This document shows, piece after piece, positions 9,273-19,511 of a stretch of 64,000 nt of DNA. A model generated the notes under the pieces. The model saw only the letters and a program-made list of their open reading frames with translations, was not told where the DNA came from and ran no database searches. Location of the stretch: NCBI GenBank assembly GCA_017311315.1, contig CM029613.1, positions 1,676,501-1,740,500 on the forward strand, read 5' to 3'. The translations under genes were made by a program, and so were the position numbers. The stretch comes from Dendrocalamus latiflorus (taxonomy: Eukaryota; Streptophyta; Magnoliopsida; Poales; Poaceae). The first letter of the stretch is position 1, and each line of letters opens with the position of its first letter.

Positions 9273-12200
9273 CTCAGGTTCACCGGGTAGGGAAGGAGAA
9301 GGTTTGGCTTGTAGACTCCGGTTGTTCTCGTCATATGACCGGAGACTCCTGTTGGTTCTCCTCCCTAGCCCGCGCTCCAGGTGATGAGACGATCACCTTC
9401 GGAGACGCTTCGTCTGGGCGCGTCATCGCCAAAGGTACTGTGCATGTTAATGCTTCTTTTATTCTTAAGGATGTTGCCTTGGTTAGTAAGCTGCAGTACA
9501 ATTTCCTTTCCGTTTCTCAGCTTACCGATGACGGTTTCGAGGTGAGCTTCAAGAAAAACGCTTGCAGAATTCTTGACTCTTCGGGTAGTCTGGTTTGCGG
9601 GATTTCTCGTTATGGGAGGATCTTTCGTGCTGATTTCTCTGAGTCTTCTGGTGATCCTCTCAGGTGTTTAGTTGCTTCTGAGTCCCGCGATCTTTCTTTC
9701 TGGCATAGGAGACTTGGTCATATTGGGTTTGACCATTTGACTCGAGTTAGCGGTCACGATCTCATTCGTGGTTTGCCGAAACTCAAGATGGTCAAAGATC
9801 TAGTTTGTGCTCCATGCCGGCACGGCAAGATGGTTGCCGCTTCTCACCCTCCGGTCACAGTTACTATGACCGATGCACCGGGACAGCTGCTCCACATGGA
9901 TACAGTGGGACCAGCTCGAGTGCAGTCAGCAGGAGGGAAGTGGTATGTTCTTGTCGTGGTCGATGACTTCTCGAGGTATTCTTGGGTGTTTTTCTTAGCC
10001 TCGAAGGAAGAGACATTTTCACATTTCCGAGGTCTTTTCGGTAGGCTTTCTGTTGAGCTCCCGGGTGCCTTACGAGCGATTCGCAGCGACAATGACACGG
10101 AGTTCAAGAATTCCTACTTCGAGAGTTTCTATGGTGAGACAGGTGTAGAGCACCAGTTCTCTTCTCCGCACGTCCCACAACAAAATGGCGTTGTGGAGAG
10201 GAAGAACCGTACCTTGATCGAGATGGCCAGGACGATGCTTGATGAGTACTCTACACCGCGGAAGTTTTGGGCTGAGGCTATAACTACCGCGTGCCATGTC
10301 TCAAATCGAGTATTTCTTAGGGCACACTTGCACCGCACTTCTTATGAGTTGAGATACGGGCGAAAGCCCAGCGTCTCTCATTTTCGTGTTTTTGGTTGCA
10401 AGTGCTTTATTCTGAAGTCCGGGAACCTAGATAAGTTCGAGTCACGTTCTTGTGATGGGATCTTTCTAGGTTACTCGCCTTCTTCGCGGGCTTATAGGGT
10501 CTGGAACTGCGAGTCTAGCAAAATGGTAGAGACCTGTGAGGTGACCTTTGACGAGGCCAGTCCGGGGACTAGGCCTGATATCTCAGGTTCTTTAGAGCAG
10601 TCCGAGACCATCTTCGTGGATGACGAGGACGATGGAGATGAGGGTTGTCTACCCGATCAAGTCCCTTATCCACCCCTTGAGGTGCCGTCTTCTACCGCAC
10701 CTCCAGGTGATCAGCCCATGCCTTCTGCTTCCTCTGGAGCTAGTAGCTCTGTTCCTACCTCGTCAGCTCACGAGGTAGAGACCACTTCTTCATCTCATCC
10801 TGGACCTCCCCGACATATCCAGAAAAGACATCCTTCTGAGCAGATGATTGGAGACCTGTTCGAGCGTGTTACCCGCTCAAAATCTGGCTTATCTCAATTC
10901 TGTCTCCATTCTGCTTTCATTACCTCCTTTGAGCCCAAGGATGTTTCTCATGCTCTTTCTGACGAGTCTTGGGTCAATGCCATGCATGAGGAGCTAGAAA
11001 ATTTCGAGAGGAACAAGGTCTGGTCGCTTGTCGAGCCCCCGCGAGGTCACAATATTATTGGGACTAAGTGGGTGTTCAAGAACAAGCAGAGCGAGGATGG
11101 AGTGGTTATTCGAAACAAGGCTAGACTGGTAGCTCAGGGGTTTTCCCAGGTTGAGGGTCTAGACTTCGAGGAGACCTTTGCCCCTGTAGCTCGACTTGAG
11201 GCCATTAGAATCCTGCTTGCCTTTGCAGCTTCTAAGGGTTTCAAGCTCTACCAGATGGACGTCAAGAGTGCCTTCCTTAATGGCGTTATTGAGGAAGAAG
11301 TTTACGTCAGACAGCCTCCAGGTTTCGAGAACCCCAAATACCCACACCATGTCTTCAAGCTTTCCAAAGCGTTATATGGACTTAAGCAGGCCCCCAGAGC
11401 TTGGTATGAGAGGTTTAAGTCCTACTTGTTGAGTCATGGGTTTGAGATGGGTAAAGTAGACAAGACTTTGTTTATCCGTAGGCTTGGTAGTGACCTTCTA
11501 CTCGTCCAAATCTATGTCGATGACATCATCTTTGGCGGCTCTTCCCATGCTCTGGTTTCTCAGTTCTCGGATGTCATGAGCACCGAGTTTGAGATGAGCA
11601 TGATGGGTGAGTTGACTTTCTTCCTTGGCTTCCAAATCAAGCAGACTCGGGAGGGTACATTTCTTCATCAGGGAAAGTACACTCGAGACCTCCTGAGACG
11701 CTTCGACATGAGTGATGGTAAGCCTGTGTCGACTCTCATGGCTTCTACAGCCTATCTTGACCCAGATGAGGACGGCGAGCCAGTTGATCAGAAAGAGTTC
11801 AGAAGTATGATCGGCTCCCTTCTTTACCTCACTGCCTCGAGACCAGACATACACTTCTCTGTGTGTCTGTGTGCTCGTTTTCAGGCCTCTCCTCGCGTAT
11901 CTCACCGCCAGGCGGTGAAGCGCATCTTTCGGTACCTTCGAGCTACCATTGACTATGGCATCTGGTACTCTTCCTCATCCTGTCTTTCCTTGAGAGCCTT
12001 CTCGGATGCAGACTTTGCCGGCTGTAGGATAGATAGGAAGAGCACTTCTGGCACTTGCCAATTCATTGGCACTTCTCTCGTTTCTTGGTCTTCGAGGAAG
12101 CAGTCCGGTGTTGCACAGTCCACTGCAGAGGCCGAGTACGTTGCTGCTGCCAGTTGCTGCAGCCAAGTGCTTTGGATGGCCTCGACCCTGCGGGACTTTG

Positions 12201-12463
12201 GGTTAGCGATAGACAGTGTTCCACTCTTTTGTGATAACACTTCTGCGGTTAACATTGCCAAGAACCCAATGCAACACTCTCGGACCAAGCACATCGATAT
12301 CCGTTATCACTTCCTTAGAGACCATGTAGAGAAGGGCGATATAGTGCTCCAGTTTGTGGAGAGTGACCACCAGTTGGCTGACATCTTCACCAAGCCATTG
12401 GATAGTTCGAGGTTTTCAGCTCTGCGGGGAGAGCTTGGGGTGGTTTGTCCTTATGGACTGTAG
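9269..12463 (+). CDS. pol: Pol of the Sirevirus-type element: PR-IN-RT-RNaseH
   Basis: A 1064-residue frame without a Met start, overlapping the previous frame by four bases. Domains in order: aspartic protease with DSGCSRHMTG (Asp16); GAG-pre-integrase HHCC region around residues 145-190, including FWHRRLGHIGFDHL; integrase core with D211, D274 and E310, which gives the D-D-35-E spacing; copia-type reverse transcriptase with VKSAFLNG and the catalytic YVDD at 749-752; RNase H with DADFAGC (Asp913), the STAEAEY motif and the C-terminal ADIFTKPL block. All catalytic residues that I can check are present and no internal stop interrupts it. The products would copy element RNA into DNA and insert it in the nucleus. 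The order IN before RT places it in Ty1/copia. Confidence 0.95.
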   Translation: MTQVHRVGKEKVWLVDSGCSRHMTGDSCWFSSLARAPGDETITFGDASSGRVIAKGTVHVNASFILKDVALVSKLQYNFLSVSQLTDDGFEVSFKKNACRILDSSGSLVCGISRYGRIFRADFSESSGDPLRCLVASESRDLSFWHRRLGHIGFDHLTRVSGHDLIRGLPKLKMVKDLVCAPCRHGKMVAASHPPVTVTMTDAPGQLLHMDTVGPARVQSAGGKWYVLVVVDDFSRYSWVFFLASKEETFSHFRGLFGRLSVELPGALRAIRSDNDTEFKNSYFESFYGETGVEHQFSSPHVPQQNGVVERKNRTLIEMARTMLDEYSTPRKFWAEAITTACHVSNRVFLRAHLHRTSYELRYGRKPSVSHFRVFGCKCFILKSGNLDKFESRSCDGIFLGYSPSSRAYRVWNCESSKMVETCEVTFDEASPGTRPDISGSLEQSETIFVDDEDDGDEGCLPDQVPYPPLEVPSSTAPPGDQPMPSASSGASSSVPTSSAHEVETTSSSHPGPPRHIQKRHPSEQMIGDLFERVTRSKSGLSQFCLHSAFITSFEPKDVSHALSDESWVNAMHEELENFERNKVWSLVEPPRGHNIIGTKWVFKNKQSEDGVVIRNKARLVAQGFSQVEGLDFEETFAPVARLEAIRILLAFAASKGFKLYQMDVKSAFLNGVIEEEVYVRQPPGFENPKYPHHVFKLSKALYGLKQAPRAWYERFKSYLLSHGFEMGKVDKTLFIRRLGSDLLLVQIYVDDIIFGGSSHALVSQFSDVMSTEFEMSMMGELTFFLGFQIKQTREGTFLHQGKYTRDLLRRFDMSDGKPVSTLMASTAYLDPDEDGEPVDQKEFRSMIGSLLYLTASRPDIHFSVCLCARFQASPRVSHRQAVKRIFRYLRATIDYGIWYSSSSCLSLRAFSDADFAGCRIDRKSTSGTCQFIGTSLVSWSSRKQSGVAQSTAEAEYVAAASCCSQVLWMASTLRDFGLAIDSVPLFCDNTSAVNIAKNPMQHSRTKHIDIRYHFLRDHVEKGDIVLQFVESDHQLADIFTKPLDSSRFSALRGELGVVCPYGL

Positions 12464-14185
12464 TGAGGGGGAGCTTTGGGCTTTACTGCTTTACTATATT
12501 GATTATGCTTCTGTCTCATTTCTGTTGCTTTGCACTCGGGGTGCATCGGGCTTAGTCCTTCCAGCATAGGTTAGAGTGCTTCTCTTGTCTAGTTGCTTAG
12601 ACTTCTTACTCTTATCTTGTGCTTTCAGGATGCTTCTTATTAGCTATTTCTTATCTCACTAGGTCGAGCTCACTCACTTCTTGTAGGTTCTAGCGAGGGT
12701 TGGGCCACCCTCGGGTAGACAGGGTACGTGTTTGCTCTCTAGTGTGTGATTTACTGTCAGCTGATTGTCCTGGAGTCATATGGGGTAGATGAGAGTCAGT
12801 CTGAGCCATAGTTGTCTCTATATCTTATCTATGCTTTAAGGACTGCCTGTTTTGGTTTTATTTGCCAGCTTCTCGATTTATTGCTTTGGTTCAGGGAGAG
12901 TTCTTTTGGGAGCTTCTGGAGCTTAATTGTGACTTAACTCAACTTGAACTAAAAGTTGCATGTCATGTTGAGGGGGAGCTGGATTTTTCTGCATTTTAGC
13001 ATTTAGCATTGTAATATATAACTACATTGAGCCTTGATTATTATCCTGCTATGACATGTTTACAATGCTTTACACCTTGCCATGACTTGTGCTTAGCTTG
13101 CTAAATTTATCATGACTTCATATGTGTAGACTAGCTTTCTGCCATGATAAGTTAATTAAAATTGCTCAACTTAAATTAAAACTTGTCATGTTAGCATTTG
13201 AGTTTAGTCTATCTTTAGCTATCCTTGTATGATTCATGCCATGTCAAATAGGCTGAGTTGAGTCTTGAATCTAGGTTGAATCTTAGATTGAGCTATTTTA
13301 GCATCTTGATACATCATGAGTTAGCACAATCTATTAAAAAGCAAAAGGATCTCTTTTTTATGTGCGAAAAAACTGATTTCACCAATTCTTTCTCATGAGA
13401 CGGCTTGCCATTGCACTAGGCATGAACTCAGGGGGAGTTTTGGATGACCTGGACTATCTTCTTAAGCTTCTCGCTTGGAGTAGTCGCATAAGGCTTGAGA
13501 TCTAGCACATGATAAAATTTTTGGTTGGAAACAGCTATAAGCTTTAAAAGAAAATATGTCAAATGTGTAAGATTTGCTTAATTACCTAAAGATGAAAAGT
13601 GCTTAACCAAATGATACACTCTTGAGCTTGTAGCACTCTAATTGACTCAACACTAGCTTCTTGTTTTCGCTTAGCTTATTGACATGGCCTGAGTCATCCT
13701 TAGATATCTCTAGCTAGACTTTGCTTAATTGTTGACTTGACTTGCTCACTAAATGCCCTATATTTCATATTATCATCTTTATGTGCTAGCTGGCTTATAC
13801 ATATGTTGTCATGATCTAGATAGCGTTTTATTGAGTTATGGCTTGGTGTATCTCATTATGGTCATTATGGATAATTTTCATGGCTCACAATGCTTAGAAA
13901 TAAACAAACTTCAGCCATATTCATCCATTGACATGTCATATTCTCTCTATTGCATCTTGATGTGTTTATTGCCAAAAGGGGGAGAATAGAGAAGAAAAAA
14001 ATCTGTTGGGAACAGTTTAGAGCTTTGGAGATCAATTTGCTCTTTCAGTTGTTGCTCTAGTGTTCCTTCTGTCAACATGGTCATTAGCTTCATTTTCCTT
14101 CTTATGGACCATGTTGGATTCTTCAAACTCAAACTCAACTTTGTGCTTTTTCGGGGTTTGTCAATATACTCATCAAGGGGGAGAT
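12464..14185 (+). other. Sirevirus 3' non-coding region with repeated polypurine motifs
   Basis: A 1.7-kb AT-rich stretch between pol and the 3' LTR without a usable frame; I see no envelope-like gene here, which some Sireviruses have. It contains five copies of a purine block of the form A/GAGGGGGAG: 12465-12473, 12969-12979, 13429-13437, 13974-13984 and 14174-14185. The last is directly adjacent to the LTR and is the presumed functional polypurine tract. Multiple such units upstream of the 3' LTR are a reported hallmark of Sireviruses. Confidence 0.75.
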
Positions 14186-15942
14186 TGATGAACCATGTGG
14201 AGATGACCACATGTGCGTGATGAGTAATTGACATTAGTTTGGGTAAGTCAAGTTTGGTTTGGGTGGTTCGGACCTAGTCGTTGCGTGGTGCAACGGGCTC
14301 GGTCGGACTGTGGTCAAACTTGGTCATATGGGACTAGGACGCTGATTCTTTGATTTGACAGGTTTGGACTTCGTCATGGTAAGTATGATGTTGATTATGC
14401 TTTCATGTATCGAGCGGTGCTATTTGACGTGTTTTCTTGTCTGTATGGCTGCAGGACGTCGAGTGGAGTCGTGGCGAGACACGGTGGACCGGACTAGGCG
14501 CAGGTGGCGCTGAGGTCAGAACGGTCGGGATGTGTCGAAGACGACGTGGACTCGAGGTGGTTGCGAGGCGTGCGAGACAAGGAGCGCGGAAGCTTCCCGG
14601 AAGGTGCAGAGGGGCGAATCGGGAATTTCGCAAGACTGCACAAGCGGGAGCGGGCTCCGTTGGAAATAGCGGGCGTAACGGGGCGGAGACCCGTTAGCCG
14701 TAGGCTATAAATAGGTGGAGAGGGCTGCATGCCCACTTGAACACTTGGAGAGAAAATTAGGGTTTGCTAGAGTCAAAAGAGGCTTTGATGGCTTGCTTTG
14801 GCTTTAGGCTTTAGTGGGTGAGAGTGGTTAGAGGAGGCAGAGGGTGTTCCCTCTGTGCTCAGTATCCCTGTTCGTAGCTTTCCCAGAGTTGTGTTCCCCT
14901 TCTCAATCATGTAGTGTTGAGTTCTTGGCTTGGGAGAGGGAGATGAGGGATTGAGAGGCTTGTAATCAAACATCTTGTCCTAATGTCCAGACGTATCGGG
15001 ACGTATCTGTATTCCATTTGCCTTAATGAATGAAATTCCAGAAGTTTGTTGTTCGTGCTCTCTCTGTTCTTCTTTCTTCCTTTTGGCTTGATTTGTGAGA
15101 TCTTTGATTTCTTGTTCTTAGTTGCTGGAGAGTGCCAAAATGGATTGCTATGACATGAGAGATGCTCAAAAGCCATTTGGCTAGTCAATCTTAAGAGCAA
15201 TATCTTGTTTAATTTCAGTTTCTCCCATTTGGCATCCTCTGTTCTTACTTTTTGAGTTTCTAGGGTTTCTTGGCCCTCTTGATTTCCTTGGAGAAATGAC
15301 ATGAAATTTGACCTGGATTATCCCATGGCTATTGCTAACATATCCTCAAAATTTCATGAGCACAGAGTCAAAGATTGGAGAGAAATTCGATTTTTGGTGG
15401 AGTCCCTGTAAGTTTTCAGGTTGGGGCTTAAATCTGAAATTTCAGGTTTTCAGTTGGATTCCTCTGTGTCTTAGCCCCTTAAAGTTGCTTAGAATAGTCC
15501 TTTGAAGCTTTGTATTTATTTGGTTTGAAGTCTTTCCTCTCTTCCTTTTGTTCTTGGCAATTTTCTGAAAAAATCAATGTTCAGAGCTGCCTCCTGTTCG
15601 TTCGGCCAGCAGGAGGATTTCTTCAGGTTGGCTACAGTAAATTTCTTAGCATCCAGCGTGAGCTACTCCTTTGGGCGTTTTTCTTTTTTTTCTTCTACTG
15701 ATCTTTGAGGATTTTGCATGCAGATCAAACAGCGATATTTTCATTTGAAATTTTTTCTGGATGATCTCTGATTTATGGTGAATTTTTTGGTGTCGCATGC
15801 GTTCCAAAATTCAGAGAAATTATTTTTAAGTTTTCTGTGAGTTGCGTTGTTTTGCATCTGGTGCGAAATCAGTGTTCGATTTCTCGGGGGCGTTTTTAAG
15901 CGAGCGACATTCACCCCCCTCTGTCGCCATTTCGGTCCTACA
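14186..15942 (+). repeat. 3' LTR of the Sirevirus-type element
   Basis: Starts TGATGAACC directly after the polypurine tract and ends CTACA, then the GTGTC duplication. It differs from the 5' LTR at four visible bases and in one C run. Confidence 0.95.
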
Positions 15943-16195
15943 GTGTCCAAGTTCAGGCCATTGCTGTAAACTAAAGGTTGGAACTTGGAACAGCCAGCTT
16001 ACTCTCTAGTGGAGCGGGAGCCACTGTAAAGTGCTAATCTTTGTACTAGTTGCTGTACTTCGACCAGTAGCTCTGAAGTTTGGGCAATTGCTGCGAACCG
16101 AAGATCTGAACCTCTACCTTCACAGATCACAGGTGCTATCGTGTAGACTCAGAAAATAGATAAGCAATAGGTTGGTATTGTTAGAAATTAGCCCC

Positions 16196-16420
16196 ATGCG
16201 AGCGTGTAGCTCATTTTTTTTATAATATAAAAATATGCATAGTTTAAAACCATATTACCTAGTTAAGTGAGAGAATACAATTTATAAAGTGGAGCCCTTA
16301 TCACTTCTTAAAACACGTGACACATGGAATAGGATGATATGAGGACTTTGGCTAAACACACCACACGAGTACGCGTGTATTTTCGCGTGAAAAAATCGTG
16401 TGACTTGTGACAATATGATT
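16196..16420. repeat. Dispersed repeat shared with 47325-47640
   Basis: The two stretches align by eye over about 200 bases, with shared blocks such as TTTGGCTAAACACAC and TGACACATGG. Neither has obvious terminal repeats. They probably belong to the same unrecognised transposon family. Confidence 0.5.
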
Positions 16421-17216
16421 TGCCTACTGTTGTTAGTTATGAGTTTTGCATCACTGATTATTTACGATATTTTCTTTCTAGTAAAATCTAGAATTAAAAT
16501 ATTACGCACATTTCCAACATTTCAAAAATCTTACTGTGAATTTTGTTGCAATTCAGTAATGATTGGTACTTTTGATGCTACAAAAACTGAGATATTTTTT
16601 TGGTCAGAACTTTAGTGGCGTCATATAACATCTTAACAGAACTTATCTATACATATGTAGATGCATCCATAAAAGCGTCTCTATGTTTGTTGGGACTTAG
16701 CAAACAAAGTTATGAAAGCGTCTTTACATGCATAAACATGCAATGTAACGTCTCTACAAAATGTCTCATGCTTTTTAAACATGCTATTTAATATGTTTCT
16801 ACAGTTTTACAAAAATGACTCTACAATCCTTGGAGATGATTTAACATGTCTCTAGCATATAAATTAAACATATCTATGAGGTTGTTGTGTTGTAGTGTGG
16901 CCCCCTCCGACACCGCCTCTAGACGTTGGTTGTAGCAAGAGGACGAAAGGAATGATTTTAGTTTAAGAGACAGTGAGATAGTCGGACTATGCAGCTTATT
17001 TCTTTTTCAAAAACGAGAAGAGGGTTAGCGTTGTGCTTCGCAAGGGATTCATGCCTTCGGGGAAGGGAGATGGTGCCACATAGCAGTGTGATTTCTCATG
17101 AGATGAGGGGAAGGGAGAGACGGATTGACGAATCAACCAGGTTAGTGGATGGCATTGAGACGCGGTGGCGTGAGGAAGCGTTGGCCAAAGAGAAGAGCCA
17201 TGAGATAGAGGCAGCT

Positions 17217-17225
<9 letters not shown>

Positions 17226-17254
<29 letters not shown>
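17226..17254. repeat. (GA)n microsatellite
   Basis: About 14 GA dinucleotide units, seen directly. Confidence 0.9.
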
Positions 17255-17256
<2 letters not shown>

Positions 17257-19511
17257 AGTGCATGGAGTTATTGGGCCGAGCCCAATCGGCCGAGAGTGAG
17301 GAGAGAGGGAGTAGATGGTATTTATCTGCGTATGGTTGCACGTTTTAGTTGCATGCCTAATCTTTTGAGTAGTATTTAACTTGCAAAACTCAGTTCATAA
17401 CCATTAGTAGATATTAATTGAAAACAATTATCATTAGTAAACTAACTCCATGCAGCAGTACAAAAATAACATTTAATTGTAAATTTCCACGACCGGCTAA
17501 ATTGACCCAGGGGATCGCATAGGAACACATTGACATAGTTTATATTTTGTATCCGCAAATTAAACTGTATCGTACGTGTTAAATGCATGAAAAGAGACAA
17601 GTTCGGGAGGAAGAGTTCACTAGAAAGAACCTAAGACTGAGACCTACGATCAACTCGCAGGCAAACATAACTTTGAATATGTGATGAGATTATCTTCAGT
17701 AAAACAAGCAATTACCTACTAAATTATTATCACTCTGCATCAAATGAAAATCCTATTTTAATCTAGATGAATTGTATGTGAAAGAAATAAAAGAGGTATA
17801 GTAGGCTCAACTAATGGAGCACTTGACTTGCAAGATAAGTACATGGTAGGTAGATGGTGTCGTGAGAAGGTGACAAAGGGCATGGTTTGGACCCTCTGCA
17901 TAGGGGTAAAATTTAAGGACTTACAAACTTCACTTGTATAATGGATCGTATTGGTCGTATCAACCATTGTTCCATCTAAAGACGTGTAGAATAAGTAACA
18001 CTCTCAAGGTTATTATGCACTCCACAACTGGATATGTAGATTTATCTACGGAGGAAACTGGGAGAGATCTCAATTAGACTTTGGGCCATAAAGGATAAGT
18101 CTGGTATATATATTTAGCGATGTGGAGTGTCGAGTGAAGGTGCGCCTAGCCCGGCCGACGACTAGCTCATAATTGGGGGGTGTCGGGTGAGAGTGAGAAA
18201 CTACATCGGGCCAAGAATTATGAGTAGTCGGGTGGAGATATAATATACTAAGATAGGGGTAAAACTTATGTGCACTGATTTGGGCATCGCATCTAAGAAA
18301 AATGCGAAGATTCATTCGCTACAAAAAATTAGGTTGATTATAGGTAAAATGGTACAAGATTGAACACTGCTATATAGATCATGAATTCATAACTGTCTTA
18401 TAGATTGTAGGCTATGAGAACCAATAGAGATTTTATCTGGTTATGGGCTTTCTCAACCTATTTTTTTTATTTTCGATATGGTATGAGACGACAATGGATT
18501 CCAGGAAATGTTGGCTTATGATCATAAAGTGCAATTTTGCTCTTAATGTTTGCTGAGTACTCTGTACTTATCTTTACTATTATTTTTTTTTGTTTAGAGG
18601 TTAGCCAGTCTAGGATTTCACTTGATGTGGATAAGGCCTATCCAGAGGAGTTCTATACCGAGTGGGAGGGAGATGGTCTTTAGTACGACTTGTATGAGGT
18701 TGACACTTTATACGAGACCTGTGATGACTAGAGTATTACTAGCAGCGTGGATACGACCCACCAAGGTATATATAAATCAATGCTGTGTTTTATTTTTCCT
18801 AACACTTGTATAATTATTGGTTAATCTAGAACTGCTTCCGTATTTATTGTAATACACAAGCTTTGGTAGTTTTGTAAAAGACTTTAGTCCTGCGTGACTA
18901 TATTTTTGTAATATTATGTTGTTTTTAATTATTATTCGGTTACAACACTTTAGTTGTTTTATTATTTATTAAAATAGTATTTCAACGAGGAATAACTCAT
19001 TGACTAGTATTATTATCTTTTGGTAAAAACACGAATCATCTCAGTATTGCTTGACTTGTAAGCCATCCGTATGAGCTCGACTTGCAAGCCATACCAGGTT
19101 TCTCTCTTTCCTGATTGGCCAAAAGCTCTTGAATCACCACATTGTTTTTGTATTGATACTGCTTTATGCCCTAAAACGAACAATCAACAGTATAAGTTGG
19201 ATGGCCTGAAAAAGCCTTGGCCGTATCCGTATAAGTTGTCAGTCAGTTTTTATTATTTACCTAGAAAGAAAAAACAATGCAACTTTCTTTCATCGAGGCC
19301 TGGAAAAAATGCCCAACGTAACAGAAACTGGATCTGGGCCGGCAACCGATCCGGCCCGGTAAGCCTAACCCACTCCACGTGCCGTGCGGTGGAGTGGTCG
19401 TCAAGGCGAATCCAATGTGCGATTCGGACCGGCCAACTGGAACCGCGTCTTCTTATCAAAAAAAAAAAAAAAACCGGAACCGCGTCTTATAAACCACCAC
19501 CGGCGGCGGCG

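Larger units (their letters stand above)
4520..15942 (+). mobile_element. Ty1/copia LTR retrotransposon, Sirevirus/Maximus type
   Basis: A complete 11,423-bp element. The LTRs are 4520-6277 (1758 bp) and 14186-15942 (1757 bp). Both start TGATGAACC; the right copy ends CTACA and the left CTATA. The target duplication GTGTC is exact at 4515-4519 and 15943-15947. Reading the two LTRs side by side I find four substitutions and one C-run length change, so the insertion is recent: with the often used grass LTR rate of 1.3e-8 per site per year this is roughly 0.1 million years. The order protease, integrase, reverse transcriptase, RNase H is that of Ty1/copia. The long LTRs, the large Gag with an extended C-terminal part, and several polypurine-tract-like motifs ahead of the 3' LTR point to the Sirevirus lineage. 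The coding region is open but divided over three frames. Confidence 0.95.
15948..19511. other. Intergenic region left of the hydrolase gene
   Basis: No gene recognised. It contains a dispersed repeat (16196-16420), a GA microsatellite (17226-17254) and AT-rich sequence. The last 200 bases form the hydrolase promoter: GC-rich, with TGGGCC-type motifs near 19337, a 15-base A run near 19459 and no clear TATA box. Confidence 0.5.

Noticed and set aside
12464..14185. Possible envelope-like gene of the Sirevirus
   Set aside because: Only short frames with many stops; no membrane-protein pattern.
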